A DNA stretch of 64,000 nt from Chitinispirillum sp. (GTDB lineage Bacteria > Fibrobacterota > Chitinivibrionia > Chitinivibrionales > Chitinispirillaceae). Position numbers and translations under genes: made by a program. Position 1 is the first letter of the stretch. The number at the start of each line of letters is the position of its first letter. The notes beneath the pieces were generated by a model. That model had not been told where the DNA came from. It saw only the letters and a program-made list of their open reading frames with translations, and did no database searches. This document shows, piece by piece, positions 54,349 to 63,207 of the stretch. Location: NCBI GenBank assembly GCA_007115975.1, contig SKJJ01000040.1:1-64000 (forward strand). Direction: 5' to 3'.

Positions 54349-55467
54349 ATGGTTTGGCCAATGGTCCTGTTTTTTGTTCTCACAGTTCCCGTCCTTCTCT
54401 ATACAATGACAATAGTACTGTTTACCATTGTTATCTTCAGTAAAAAGAACGACTCGCACATGCCACACTGCCAGCCGGTGTCGGTAATAATTCCTTTCAG
54501 AGATGAGGTCCACAATATTCCACCCCTGATCCAGTCCCTTGGGGCCCAGATATATCCCGAGGAGTTTGAACTGATCCTTATTGACGACAACTCTTCTGAC
54601 CGAGGACGGGAGGTGGCGGACCGGATAGCCAGAGAGCTGACAGTAAAAACCAGGGTGGAATCATTGAAGATAGATCCTGCAAAAAACCTTACCAGCAAAC
54701 AACAGGCACTTGACTATGGAGTAAAACTGGCACGCTACCCCCTTGTCGTCTTCACCGATGCAGATATGATCTTTGATCAGGTCTGGCTCAAAGACCTTGC
54801 CGGTTCACTGACCCAGGATTTAGACCTTGTATTTGGCCATACTTCGGTGATAAAACGGAAAAGCCGCTCACTGTTTGAACTCCTTGAGTCCTTCCAGCTT
54901 GAACTGCTTTTTTGCTTTGCACTGGCATTTGATAAAGCGAATCTCTGTGGCTCAGGAATGGGAAACAATATCGCTTTCAGAAAAGAGAACTACACCCGCT
55001 GCGGGGGCCAAAGTGCTATTGGATACAGCATTGTTGAGGACCGGGGGCTCATGGCTCTTTTCAAAAAAAACGGGTGTAATACTGCATCTCAGTCCCCCTT
55101 TACCCCAAAAGCGTATACCTACCCCTGTTCTGATTTACGGCAGTTTTCAAACCAGCTGCGCAGATGGGCATCGGGAGGACTAAGCGCACAATCAAACCTT
55201 GTGCCGTTTGCTCTTCTCTTTTTCATTCAAAACACTCTTCTGCTCCTTACCCCCATGGGGATATTGCCTACGCTGCTTTTTTGGCCGCTTCTTATGAATT
55301 TCTTTCTTACCTGGCTTTTCGCAGCACTCTGCTTTAAAAAATCCGGGTCAAAAGAGAGCGCACTGCTGTTTCCACTCTATTATATTTTTCTCATTGTGGA
55401 AACGGTGCTCTGGGGTATATCAATTCTCCTGAGACAGAAAGTCAGATGGAAAGAGAGGACACTGTAA
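54349..55467 (+). CDS. Membrane glycosyltransferase family 2, processive type
   Basis: GT2 of 372 aa with an N-terminal membrane helix (about 5-30) and two to three C-terminal helices (about 275-360). Motifs: VSVIIPFRDEVHNIPPLIQSL, ILIDDNSSDRG, VVFTDADMIFDQ, SIVEDRGLMALFKK and FSNQLRRWASGG. The combination of D, DxD, ED and Q-x-x-RW is that of processive or membrane-bound GT2 enzymes such as cellulose- and hyaluronan-synthase relatives. It precedes a radical SAM gene by nine bases, so the pair probably works in one pathway. Confidence 0.9.
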   Translation: MVWPMVLFFVLTVPVLLYTMTIVLFTIVIFSKKNDSHMPHCQPVSVIIPFRDEVHNIPPLIQSLGAQIYPEEFELILIDDNSSDRGREVADRIARELTVKTRVESLKIDPAKNLTSKQQALDYGVKLARYPLVVFTDADMIFDQVWLKDLAGSLTQDLDLVFGHTSVIKRKSRSLFELLESFQLELLFCFALAFDKANLCGSGMGNNIAFRKENYTRCGGQSAIGYSIVEDRGLMALFKKNGCNTASQSPFTPKAYTYPCSDLRQFSNQLRRWASGGLSAQSNLVPFALLFFIQNTLLLLTPMGILPTLLFWPLLMNFFLTWLFAALCFKKSGSKESALLFPLYYIFLIVETVLWGISILLRQKVRWKERTL

Positions 55468-55476
55468 CGCCCGGCT

Positions 55477-56463
55477 ATGAAACCTATACTACTACACTAT
55501 TTTATAACCAACCGATGCAACGCCCGTTGTAGTTTCTGCTCGATCTGGAACCAGCACCCCAAGGTGGATGCCTGCATGGAACACGTTTTTTCAAATCTTT
55601 CACAGGCAAGAGATGCCGGGTGCAGATTTGTCGATTTCACAGGTGGGGAGCCACTGCTTCACCCCCAGTTGCCACAATTTCTCCATGAGGCTAAAAGACT
55701 GGGATACATTACTTCTGTGACAACCAACTGCACTCTTTTCAAAAAGAGGGCAGCAGAGTTAAGGGGTAAAATTGATCTGCTCCATTTCAGTCTGGATGCA
55801 GACAGTGCCGCCATACACGATGCAATTCGGGGAGTACCCTCTTTTGATTCAGTCATGGAGAGTATCGATATCGCTCTTGAACACGATTTAGTACCGGATC
55901 TTCTTTTTACCTATACCGATGAAAATCTGGCATTTTTTGAAGGGGTATATAAGCTTGCACGAGAAAAAAGACTGCTCGTGATCCTGGATCCGGTTTTTTC
56001 TGTGGGTGGCGGTGACTCTTTGAAACCGGAAATTCACAAAAAGGCCCTGTCACTTTCGAAAAAAAAAGGTGTCTACCTCAACCGGGCCCATCTCTTCTTA
56101 CGTTCCAAGGGTGGAAACAATAAAAATAAACCGATATGCAGGGCTGTTTCATCAACAATTGTGCTATTACCCCACAACACTCTTGCTCTCCCCTGTTTTC
56201 ATCAGTGTAACACAGAACTACCCATTGACAAGAACCTCGGTGACTGTCTTAAGAGTACTCAGTGGAACAATGCCCAAAGAGAGCAGGGCAGATACGATTT
56301 TTGTAACGGTTGTCACATCAACTGTTATATGGACCCCTCATTCAATTATCACCCATTGAGCTTTATGCCCCTGTCGTTGGCAGACAAATTGAAGTATTCA
56401 TATACAAAATATCTTAGTTACAGCAGACCTGTTCCTTTAAAAAAAAGTACTAAACATAAATAA
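55477..56463 (+). CDS. Radical SAM protein with SPASM-like C-terminal cysteines
   Basis: A 328-aa radical SAM protein. The [4Fe-4S] cysteines are C14, C18 and C21 in TNRCNARCSFCSIW. Next come FVDFTGGEPLLHP (SAM-binding GGE) and LLHFSLDADSAAIHDAIRG. C-terminal cysteines PICRAV, LPCFHQCNT and FCNGCHINCYMDP suggest auxiliary cluster binding (SPASM or Twitch type). It may modify a peptide, or a sugar-linked or lipid substrate made by the adjacent GT2. It lies nine bases after that gene. Confidence 0.9.
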   Translation: MKPILLHYFITNRCNARCSFCSIWNQHPKVDACMEHVFSNLSQARDAGCRFVDFTGGEPLLHPQLPQFLHEAKRLGYITSVTTNCTLFKKRAAELRGKIDLLHFSLDADSAAIHDAIRGVPSFDSVMESIDIALEHDLVPDLLFTYTDENLAFFEGVYKLAREKRLLVILDPVFSVGGGDSLKPEIHKKALSLSKKKGVYLNRAHLFLRSKGGNNKNKPICRAVSSTIVLLPHNTLALPCFHQCNTELPIDKNLGDCLKSTQWNNAQREQGRYDFCNGCHINCYMDPSFNYHPLSFMPLSLADKLKYSYTKYLSYSRPVPLKKSTKHK

Positions 56464-56573
56464 GTCATTAGATTTTGTTGCCTCTAAGGGAAAACTGAAT
56501 TAAATTAACTAGATATATGTGGGGATGAATGCTGGAGTTTCGCAGGTTAAACGAATAAATAGATCTCGGGGGT

Positions 56574-57386
56574 GTGGTGAAATCAAGAATAAGAAGATTA
56601 ACGTTTATTCTTAGTGTTTCGTTTGCGATCTGTTTCAGGGCAGACGCAACAACACTCTATGTCCCAACTGAGGAGTATCCTACCATAGAATTTGCCATGA
56701 GCAGGGCTAAATCAGGGGACACTGTTATTGTCAGAACTGGTCAGTATTCGGGGAGCTTTCACGTGAATCCCGGTGTTGTACTTGTCTCCGAAACGCTTTT
56801 CGGTGCAGTGCTCAGTGGCGGTGGCAGAGGTACAGTGGTAACATTGGGTACCGGTTCCACTGTTAGTGGCTTTGAGATAAGGGATGGAACTATTGGAGTA
56901 TTTTCCACCTCCGCGCATGCATCAGTAACAAGAAACAGAATAATTTTCAATCAGCAGTCCGGTATTTTATGCGTTGGCCACCTCCCTGAGATAGCAGACA
57001 ATATTGTAGGATTTAACCGTGGTTCAGGTATACAGGGTTGGGATGTACGCACAACAAGTGCTTCAATTAATCACAACACTATAGTTCACAATACCAACCA
57101 TGGTATATCTCTTGGCGGGAATACTGATATTACCGTGGAAAACAACATCATTTCCAATAATGAGCAGTTTGGTATAAAACCTTCTGAGTCAAGCGTAAAA
57201 GTGGAACTCAATAACAACAATTTCTTTGACAATTCAAAATTCTCCGGAATTCTTCCCGGAAACAATATCTCTTTTGACCCCGGATTTCTGGACCCGAAGA
57301 ACATGGATTTCAATCTTAAAAGTGATTCACAGTTAATTGGATTGGGACAGAAAAACCAGAGGCTTGGTGCAAGAATAGTATATTAA
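56574..57386 (+). CDS. Secreted right-handed beta-helix protein 1
   Basis: A 270-aa protein with a signal peptide (about 1-24) and a right-handed parallel beta-helix of pectate-lyase or NosD type (about 30-250). Repeats include NNIISNNEQFGIKP and NHNTIVHNTNHGISLGG. Its closest relative is the next gene; both contain SGIQGWDVR. No catalytic residues can be named by eye. It could be a carbohydrate-active or cell-surface protein. The start is a GTG (56574 or the adjacent 56577) following a G-rich ribosome-binding stretch. Confidence 0.82.
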   Translation: MVKSRIRRLTFILSVSFAICFRADATTLYVPTEEYPTIEFAMSRAKSGDTVIVRTGQYSGSFHVNPGVVLVSETLFGAVLSGGGRGTVVTLGTGSTVSGFEIRDGTIGVFSTSAHASVTRNRIIFNQQSGILCVGHLPEIADNIVGFNRGSGIQGWDVRTTSASINHNTIVHNTNHGISLGGNTDITVENNIISNNEQFGIKPSESSVKVELNNNNFFDNSKFSGILPGNNISFDPGFLDPKNMDFNLKSDSQLIGLGQKNQRLGARIVY

Positions 57387-57422
57387 ACAGAGCAGTTGAA
57401 TTTTATAAACAGGAGTAATTTT

Positions 57423-58229
57423 ATGAGAAGAGGCTTTTCACTGTTATTTACAGGTCTGACCTGCCTTGTTTTTGCTGGTAAGGTTAATGGTGCTGTAGTC
57501 AATGTACCTTCAGAGGCAGCGACGATCTCAGAAGCAATGATTGTAGCCCAGGCCGGCGACACAGTAATGGTAGAAGCGGGGACCTACAGAGAGAATGTAA
57601 TGCTTGCCCCGGGAGTAACACTTCTTGCTCGTTCGCAATTCCAAGCTACAATCAATGGCAGAGGAAAAGGGACAGTAGTTACTATGGCCAGAGACAACAA
57701 GATATCGGGTTTTGTAATCAGAAACGGTACGATAGGAATTTTTAGCAACGGTGCAGGAAATGAGATCACAGGAAATCGCATTGTGGATAACTGGCAGACA
57801 GGTTTGATGGTAATCCGACACTTGCCGAAAGTTGAGGACAATGTTATAGCGTTTAACCGCAGTTCGGGTATACAGGGATGGGATGTACGCTCAACTCAGG
57901 CTTCAGTAAACCACAACTCTATCGCTTATAACGGCAATCACGGCATTGCTCTCGGTGGAGCATCCGAAGTCATCATTGAAAACAATGTTGTGGCATTTAA
58001 TGAGCGCTTTGGCCTAAAGATTATTCAGGATGAAGATAATGTTCAGATCATCAGCAATAACTTTTACAGAAACCTTTATTCACCGCGACCCATGCCGGAC
58101 GGCAACTTCTCTTTTGACCCGGCGTTTACCTCACCGCGCTCAAAAATGAATTTCAAAAGCAACCCTACACTCTGCTGCCAAACCCAAAGTTCTGATAATG
58201 AAAATCTTGGTGCAAGACTAAACCATTAA
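57423..58229 (+). CDS. Secreted right-handed beta-helix protein 2 (tandem paralogue)
   Basis: A 268-aa tandem paralogue of the preceding gene. The ATG at 57423 has AGGAG seven bases upstream, preferred over an in-frame TTG at 57396. A signal peptide (about 1-24) leads to beta-helix repeats VNHNSIAYNGNHGIALGG and IENNVVAFNERFGLKI. The block GTVVT...GF.IRNGTIGIFS and the SGIQGWDVR block align closely with the other copy. Different central residues suggest separate ligands. Confidence 0.82.
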   Translation: MRRGFSLLFTGLTCLVFAGKVNGAVVNVPSEAATISEAMIVAQAGDTVMVEAGTYRENVMLAPGVTLLARSQFQATINGRGKGTVVTMARDNKISGFVIRNGTIGIFSNGAGNEITGNRIVDNWQTGLMVIRHLPKVEDNVIAFNRSSGIQGWDVRSTQASVNHNSIAYNGNHGIALGGASEVIIENNVVAFNERFGLKIIQDEDNVQIISNNFYRNLYSPRPMPDGNFSFDPAFTSPRSKMNFKSNPTLCCQTQSSDNENLGARLNH

Positions 58230-58249
58230 TATATGAGGATATTAAAAAT

Positions 58250-60559
58250 ATGACTATCAGATCCAGATTTCTAAGAAAGCGCATTTCCCTTCTTTTGCTG
58301 TGCGGAGCGGGAATATTCAGTACAGCCTCTTCTGCTGGTCTCCCAGGAGAACATCTTCTCACCGAAAGATGGAGATACCTGTTTTCATCGCACTCTGCAC
58401 TTTCGAATCCTGCATTTATCAATGAGGAAAATTATTTCTCTCTTCGGTTTCTGTTTGCATCAACTCTTCAGGAGTTCTACAAACATGAACTTTCAGCAAC
58501 TATGCCGCTTGGTCTCTACCAATCTGCCGGTGTCTCTTGGTTTACCCAAAGCGCTGGTACCTATGACGGAACGATTGTGGATCCTGTGACCGGCGACATT
58601 GTTCCTTCCGGTACTGCTATTACTGATCAGGACAACTTTTTCCTGCTCACCTATGCCAATAACTTCTGGAACCGTTTTACGATTGGTGCAAACATCAATA
58701 TCTCTCATCAGATAATACCTTCAGGCGACAATGAGGTACGTATGGGATTTGGTGCAGACGTAGGACTTACCTATAAAGCAATTCGCAATCCGGTAATTGG
58801 TAACCACATGCTTGGAGTCTCAACTACCAATCTGCTTTCCATAATTCCCAGTTCTGAAGAGAATTATTCAACGGCCTTACGATTTTCTCTGATTTCTGAC
58901 TACTGGGAACGACATATTGAAAGTGGTATAGATTTTGTCATTAAGGACATCATCTCCGATGCCGGTGTTTTTGACGGCGGAGCAAAGCTTACAGAGTGGG
59001 ATGCAACAGCAAGAATCGGTTTCTGGCTTCTAAGAATGGCAAACATCTATGCTCTTACCGGATTAACAAACTATAGTGAGGGTATTGATTACATCGGTTT
59101 TGGTGTTGGCTTTAACACCCCCAGTTTTACCGGCGGCAGAGATCTTCAGGCAATCTATCAGTTTATCAACATTTTTGAAGGCGAAGCCACTCAGCACACC
59201 GTTTACCTGCGCTCTGATATAGGGCTCCACAGAGAAGAACGGTACGCCAGAAAAATGGCACGGCTTATAAGCCTTGCACCAAACCAGCTCTATGATCAGG
59301 CAAGAGCACTTTACTATGGCGGAAACTACTGGGATGCAAATATTCTCTTTATGAGAATAAAAGTAGAATACCCAGATTTCGGACCAAACGACTGGGTGTC
59401 CTACTATATGGCAAGTTGTTTTGAAAAACTCGACATGCAGAACATCTCAGAAAGCACCTATACCAAAGCCATAGAGGAGTACCGCCGCAGTGTGACCGTC
59501 CCCTTTAATGATCTTGGCCTTATGAGACTGGCTTACAGAAGAAATGATGACAACACCGTCCGCAAGCAGTTTGAGGAACTGAATAAGCTTGGTGTTCCGG
59601 ATTCGCTTAAGTTCCATGCCCATTACCTTAAAGGCCAGGTTGCTCTGCAGCAGGGCAATTACACCAGAGCACGGCAGTTGTTTACAGCTATTCCCGATGA
59701 TCATCCTGATTTCATTTATGCCAACCATTCAGCAGCTGTAGCAAACATGTTAACCGACAATATTCAGGGTGCAATCTCTGATCTTGAAAACAGTGTTCAG
59801 GCCACTGCTCAGGATGATGCCCAGCAGGAGATAATAAACAGATCCTACGTTTTTCTTGGCTACCTCTTCTATGAGGACCTTAGTGTCGAAGGCGCACTTG
59901 CAAGAGCGGTTACCGCGCTTCGCCTTGTCCCCAGAACAAGTACCTACTATGTCGATGCTCTTCTTGGACTGGGCTGGACCGGTCTTAAGGCACGCCAGTG
60001 GAGTGACTGTACCAATGCAGGAAGAGAGCTTGTACGAGTCTCTACTCATCCAGTTATACAGGCTGAAGGGTTGCTACTCCAGTCTTATGCAATGATGATG
60101 CAGCGAAATTATGCGCAGGCCGCCGGCATTCTGGGAGAAGCATCAGGATTGCTGGACAGGTATCAAAGACCATCGGAAGCAGAACTCAACAGACAAAAAG
60201 CAGAGTATGAAGAGACCAGAAGGCGTTATAATCAGTTTGGAAACCATGTTGGTGAATTGGGCAACACCCGACACTCCACCATTGTCCTGGCTCAGTTTGA
60301 CAGCCTGCATACTCATCAGAGAGCGTTCGAAAGAGATATCGATCAGTACAAGAAATTTGTACACGATTTCCAGCGCCGTTCTTTCTTTGCAAGGTCTTTT
60401 CAGGAAGTTAAGGACGATGTCGAATATGCCTGGGCACGTGCTCAGAGATCTGCAGGTACACGCAGGGCAGACCAGGCGGATCAAGCGGCTCTTGAAGAAC
60501 AGCGCAGAATTGAGCAAGAGCTTGAAGAGCTGAGACGACAACTCGAACAAGCAGAGTAA
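58250..60559 (+). CDS. PorV-like barrel/TPR fusion outer-membrane protein
   Basis: A 769-aa protein with a signal peptide (about 1-29). An N-terminal region (about 35-330) has the features of a PorV-type barrel: SALSNPAFINEENYFSLRF and amphipathic strands ending near GVGFNTPSFTGG. A C-terminal TPR region follows (about 340-640; LYDQARALYYGGNYWDANILFMRI, YLKGQVALQQGNYTRARQLF). It ends in a coiled coil (LEEQRRIEQELEELRRQLEQ). It follows the beta-helix genes by 20 bases and precedes a terminator, so the beta-helix proteins may be its clients. Function unknown. Confidence 0.8.
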   Translation: MTIRSRFLRKRISLLLLCGAGIFSTASSAGLPGEHLLTERWRYLFSSHSALSNPAFINEENYFSLRFLFASTLQEFYKHELSATMPLGLYQSAGVSWFTQSAGTYDGTIVDPVTGDIVPSGTAITDQDNFFLLTYANNFWNRFTIGANINISHQIIPSGDNEVRMGFGADVGLTYKAIRNPVIGNHMLGVSTTNLLSIIPSSEENYSTALRFSLISDYWERHIESGIDFVIKDIISDAGVFDGGAKLTEWDATARIGFWLLRMANIYALTGLTNYSEGIDYIGFGVGFNTPSFTGGRDLQAIYQFINIFEGEATQHTVYLRSDIGLHREERYARKMARLISLAPNQLYDQARALYYGGNYWDANILFMRIKVEYPDFGPNDWVSYYMASCFEKLDMQNISESTYTKAIEEYRRSVTVPFNDLGLMRLAYRRNDDNTVRKQFEELNKLGVPDSLKFHAHYLKGQVALQQGNYTRARQLFTAIPDDHPDFIYANHSAAVANMLTDNIQGAISDLENSVQATAQDDAQQEIINRSYVFLGYLFYEDLSVEGALARAVTALRLVPRTSTYYVDALLGLGWTGLKARQWSDCTNAGRELVRVSTHPVIQAEGLLLQSYAMMMQRNYAQAAGILGEASGLLDRYQRPSEAELNRQKAEYEETRRRYNQFGNHVGELGNTRHSTIVLAQFDSLHTHQRAFERDIDQYKKFVHDFQRRSFFARSFQEVKDDVEYAWARAQRSAGTRRADQADQAALEEQRRIEQELEELRRQLEQAE

Positions 60560-60579
60560 AATTTCAGAAATTATGTTTC

Positions 60580-60619
60580 AAAGCAGTTGTTTTCTCAGGA
60601 ATGCAGCTGCTTTTTTTTT
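60580..60619 (+). terminator. Intrinsic terminator after the barrel-TPR gene
   Basis: Ten-base arms AAAGCAGTTG (60580-60589) and CAGCTGCTTT (60604-60613) pair with one G-T wobble. A run of T from 60611 to 60619 follows. It argues that the next gene begins after it, at ATG 60641. Confidence 0.88.
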
Positions 60620-60640
60620 AGGAAACCGGAGTATATAGCA

Positions 60641-61075
60641 ATGACAAAATCTCTTTTGTTTCTAATACTTATCTGCTCATTAGCCTACTCTTTTTTTACC
60701 GAACGCTATTACCAGGCTACAGGCGTACTTGTCACCCAAAAAACCGATCAGGGCAGCCGCAGCAGAGGTTTCAACATCAATGCCCTTTATATTAAAATCG
60801 ATCAGAATGAGATCTCTATATTTGGACAGCAAACCGGAAAAACAATACGGAAAAATTTTGACATCTACAGAACAGATCAGGATACCATATACCTGAATGT
60901 TAATGAGAGGAATTTCCAGGCAGAAAAAATCAAAATCTATTTTAAAGACGATACTCTTTACAGCAACACCAATTTTCTTTCAGATGGAGGGCCCTCAGAG
61001 TTTACAGAAGTAAAGGTGACCCTGAGAGAGTTGGACAGAAACAGAGACCATGAAATAACAGATCTGTTTCGGTAA
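60641..61075 (+). CDS. Hypothetical protein with signal or anchor segment (144 aa)
   Basis: Unrecognised. GGAG lies nine bases before the ATG at 60641. The N-terminus (MTKSLLFLILICSLAYSFFT) is a signal peptide or single membrane anchor. The remainder is polar and strand-rich, with ALYIKIDQNEISIFGQQTGK and DTIYLNVNERNFQAEKIKIYF. It looks like a small periplasmic lipocalin- or immunoglobulin-like fold, but this is impression only. Confidence 0.55.
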   Translation: MTKSLLFLILICSLAYSFFTERYYQATGVLVTQKTDQGSRSRGFNINALYIKIDQNEISIFGQQTGKTIRKNFDIYRTDQDTIYLNVNERNFQAEKIKIYFKDDTLYSNTNFLSDGGPSEFTEVKVTLRELDRNRDHEITDLFR

Positions 61076-61096
61076 GTGAGTAACATGTAATTCATA

Positions 61097-62122
61097 TCAA
61101 GGGTTTACTGCCACCTCCTCCTTCCACCCTTCACTGATATGCACTTCCCCATCATGACTAACAACAATGCACTCATAACCATCTCTTTGCTCTATAAAAG
61201 CAACAATATCCTGTGCAGCCATACAGAATAACCCTGTGCTTAAGATATCTGCAGAAACCGCATCAGGTGTCCATATTGTAACACTTTGATTTTCGTTACA
61301 GCTATAACCAGTTCTGGGGTCAAAGATATGGTGATACCGCTGTCCTTCAAACATAGTATAACGTTCATAATCTCCGCTGGTAACGATTGCACCATTGTCC
61401 GGACTTACAACAGCAAGTATTCCTGCGCGTTGCCTTGGATGCTGAACACCAACTCTCCAAGGATGGCCGTCATTTCTTTTTCCTGATAATACGACGTCAC
61501 CTCCAGCCACAATGAGATAATCATTAAAACCATGCTCCAAGATAAATTTTTGTACCTCTTTAATAACAAACCCCTTTGCCAAACCACCCACATCCAGTTG
61601 TGTGTGAGGGTTTTTGAAGGTTATACTGTCGCCCCGGGAATTAAGAGTGACACCCTTGTAGTCAACTTTTGATAAAGCCTCTTTGATCTCAGTGTCATCA
61701 GGTATCTCCTTTAGCGGATCACTGTTTTCCCCGAAACCCCACAGCTTTTTTATCGGCAAAATGGTTATATCAAAAAGACCATTGAGCGTATCCCCATACT
61801 CGATTCCGGTTTTTATTATCTCCGCTGCAGCAGGACCTATCGCAACAGTGCTGCTGTCCCTGTCGTTAAGCGCCCTGATTTCAGAGTCTCTATGAGTAAC
61901 AGAGTATCGTCTCTCCTTTTGTTCGAGCAGCTCATCGATTTCCTTCCACAATGGTGTTATGTTATAGCCGGAAGGGGCTACAACGGTAATTTCTGTAACA
62001 GTATCCATTCTGTAGAAGAGATGTTTTCGCAAGACTGTTTTCTGTCCGTTTAAAAGAAATAAGATCTGGGCGGTTACAACCATAGCGATTAGTATGAGTA
62101 TGCTTACTATTCTTTTAGTCAA
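61097..62122 (-). CDS. apbE: FAD:protein FMN transferase ApbE
   Basis: Covalently attaches FMN to a threonine in extracytoplasmic proteins such as RnfG/NqrC. About 341 aa. An N-terminal membrane anchor (about 3-24) precedes the ApbE domain: [34 protein letters not shown] and the FAD-binding [19 protein letters not shown], followed by [13 protein letters not shown]. The start is a TTG at 62122 with GAGGGAG eight bases upstream. It overlaps hisA by four bases (TTGA), implying translational coupling. An in-frame GTG at 62152 is possible. Confidence 0.9.
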   Translation of the reverse strand: MTKRIVSILILIAMVVTAQILFLLNGQKTVLRKHLFYRMDTVTEITVVAPSGYNITPLWKEIDELLEQKERRYSVTHRDSEIRALNDRDSSTVAIGPAAAEIIKTGIEYGDTLNGLFDITILPIKKLWGFGENSDPLKEIPDDTEIKEALSKVDYKGVTLNSRGDSITFKNPHTQLDVGGLAKGFVIKEVQKFILEHGFNDYLIVAGGDVVLSGKRNDGHPWRVGVQHPRQRAGILAVVSPDNGAIVTSGDYERYTMFEGQRYHHIFDPRTGYSCNENQSVTIWTPDAVSADILSTGLFCMAAQDIVAFIEQRDGYECIVVSHDGEVHISEGWKEEVAVNP

Positions 62123-62895
62123 CTGAGTTGCTCCCTCTGCTGGTTGTTCCACTGTACCACATCCCGATATTTAAGAGTTCCCCCGAAGATATCAAGAGCG
62201 CTTCCAACCGTGGCATCGACCCTTGCACTCCCGGCGTTTTTAACTTCAATCAAATCCTCAAGTGAGCGAATTCCCCCCGCATAGGTTACCGGTATTGGTG
62301 AAGTTTGAGCAAGCAGTATAACCAGTTGAGAATCGATACCGCTTTTGAGACCTTCGACATCTGCTGCATGCACAAGGAATTCATCACAGCTGCGGGCGAG
62401 TTTTTCCAGTAATTGGCTGGTAATAACTTCTGAGGAAAATTTCTGCCACCGGTCTGTAACGATTACATAGCTATCCCCTTTTTTCTTGCAGCTAAGATCC
62501 AGTACAAGCCTTTTGGAGCCGACAGCGGTAACCATTTCTCCCAGGCGCTGCCAATCTATTTCTCCGTCTTTAAAGACAAAGGAAGTAACTATGACATGTG
62601 CAGCTCCTGCATCGAGAAAACGAATCGCATTTTGTGGATTGATGCCTCCCCCGACCATAAGCCCGCCCGGATATGCAGCCAAAGCCTGGAGAGCAGCAGA
62701 TTCATTTCCTGGACCAAGCATTATTACATGCCCTCCGGTAAGATTATCAGCACGATACATTGATGCGTAATGTTCGGAAAGATACTCAGATTCAAAATTG
62801 GTTACCAGGGACACTGTACTGTTATCAGACAGGGTTCCCCCTACAATCTGCTTTACCCTGCCATTATGCAGATCTATACAGGGACGGAATTGCAT
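62119..62895 (-). CDS. hisA: Phosphoribosyl ProFAR isomerase, eukaryotic-type HisA
   Basis: A 258-aa TIM-barrel isomerase of histidine biosynthesis. [18 protein letters not shown] at the N-terminus, [39 protein letters not shown] and [18 protein letters not shown] fit the eukaryotic-type (His6-like) HisA group rather than the common bacterial type. No other his gene is visible nearby. The downstream apbE overlaps by four bases. Confidence 0.88.
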   Translation of the reverse strand: MQFRPCIDLHNGRVKQIVGGTLSDNSTVSLVTNFESEYLSEHYASMYRADNLTGGHVIMLGPGNESAALQALAAYPGGLMVGGGINPQNAIRFLDAGAAHVIVTSFVFKDGEIDWQRLGEMVTAVGSKRLVLDLSCKKKGDSYVIVTDRWQKFSSEVITSQLLEKLARSCDEFLVHAADVEGLKSGIDSQLVILLAQTSPIPVTYAGGIRSLEDLIEVKNAGSARVDATVGSALDIFGGTLKYRDVVQWNNQQREQLS

Positions 62896-63207
62896 GATTT
62901 TTGCCTCTCATTAGGAGTAATCTTTGATATTCTCAATATACTACATATCTGCTTAAACGGTTGTTTTAGCTATGTACGGATTAGAATATACTATTTATAA
63001 TGGTATTCCCTGTTTGTATAGAATTTGCCAGAGTGAAAAGGCGAAGTCTATTTTTAACACAGAAAGGTATGCTGCTGAGCTGTTTTTCAACTTAAAAGTA
63101 CGGGATGTCTAACTTGAATATTTTTGTTTTTTCAAAGAGCCCGTCGAAACAGTATTCAGATTATCCGGTACTCTTTTAAGAAAAATAAATCTACGGAGAC
63201 AGCTGTT
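62896..63207. other. Divergent intergenic region between hisA and the M23-type gene
   Basis: Contains the outward promoters of hisA (minus) and of the peptidase gene (plus). It is AT-rich. I see no gene, hairpin or repeat that I can support in these 312 bases. Confidence 0.4.
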
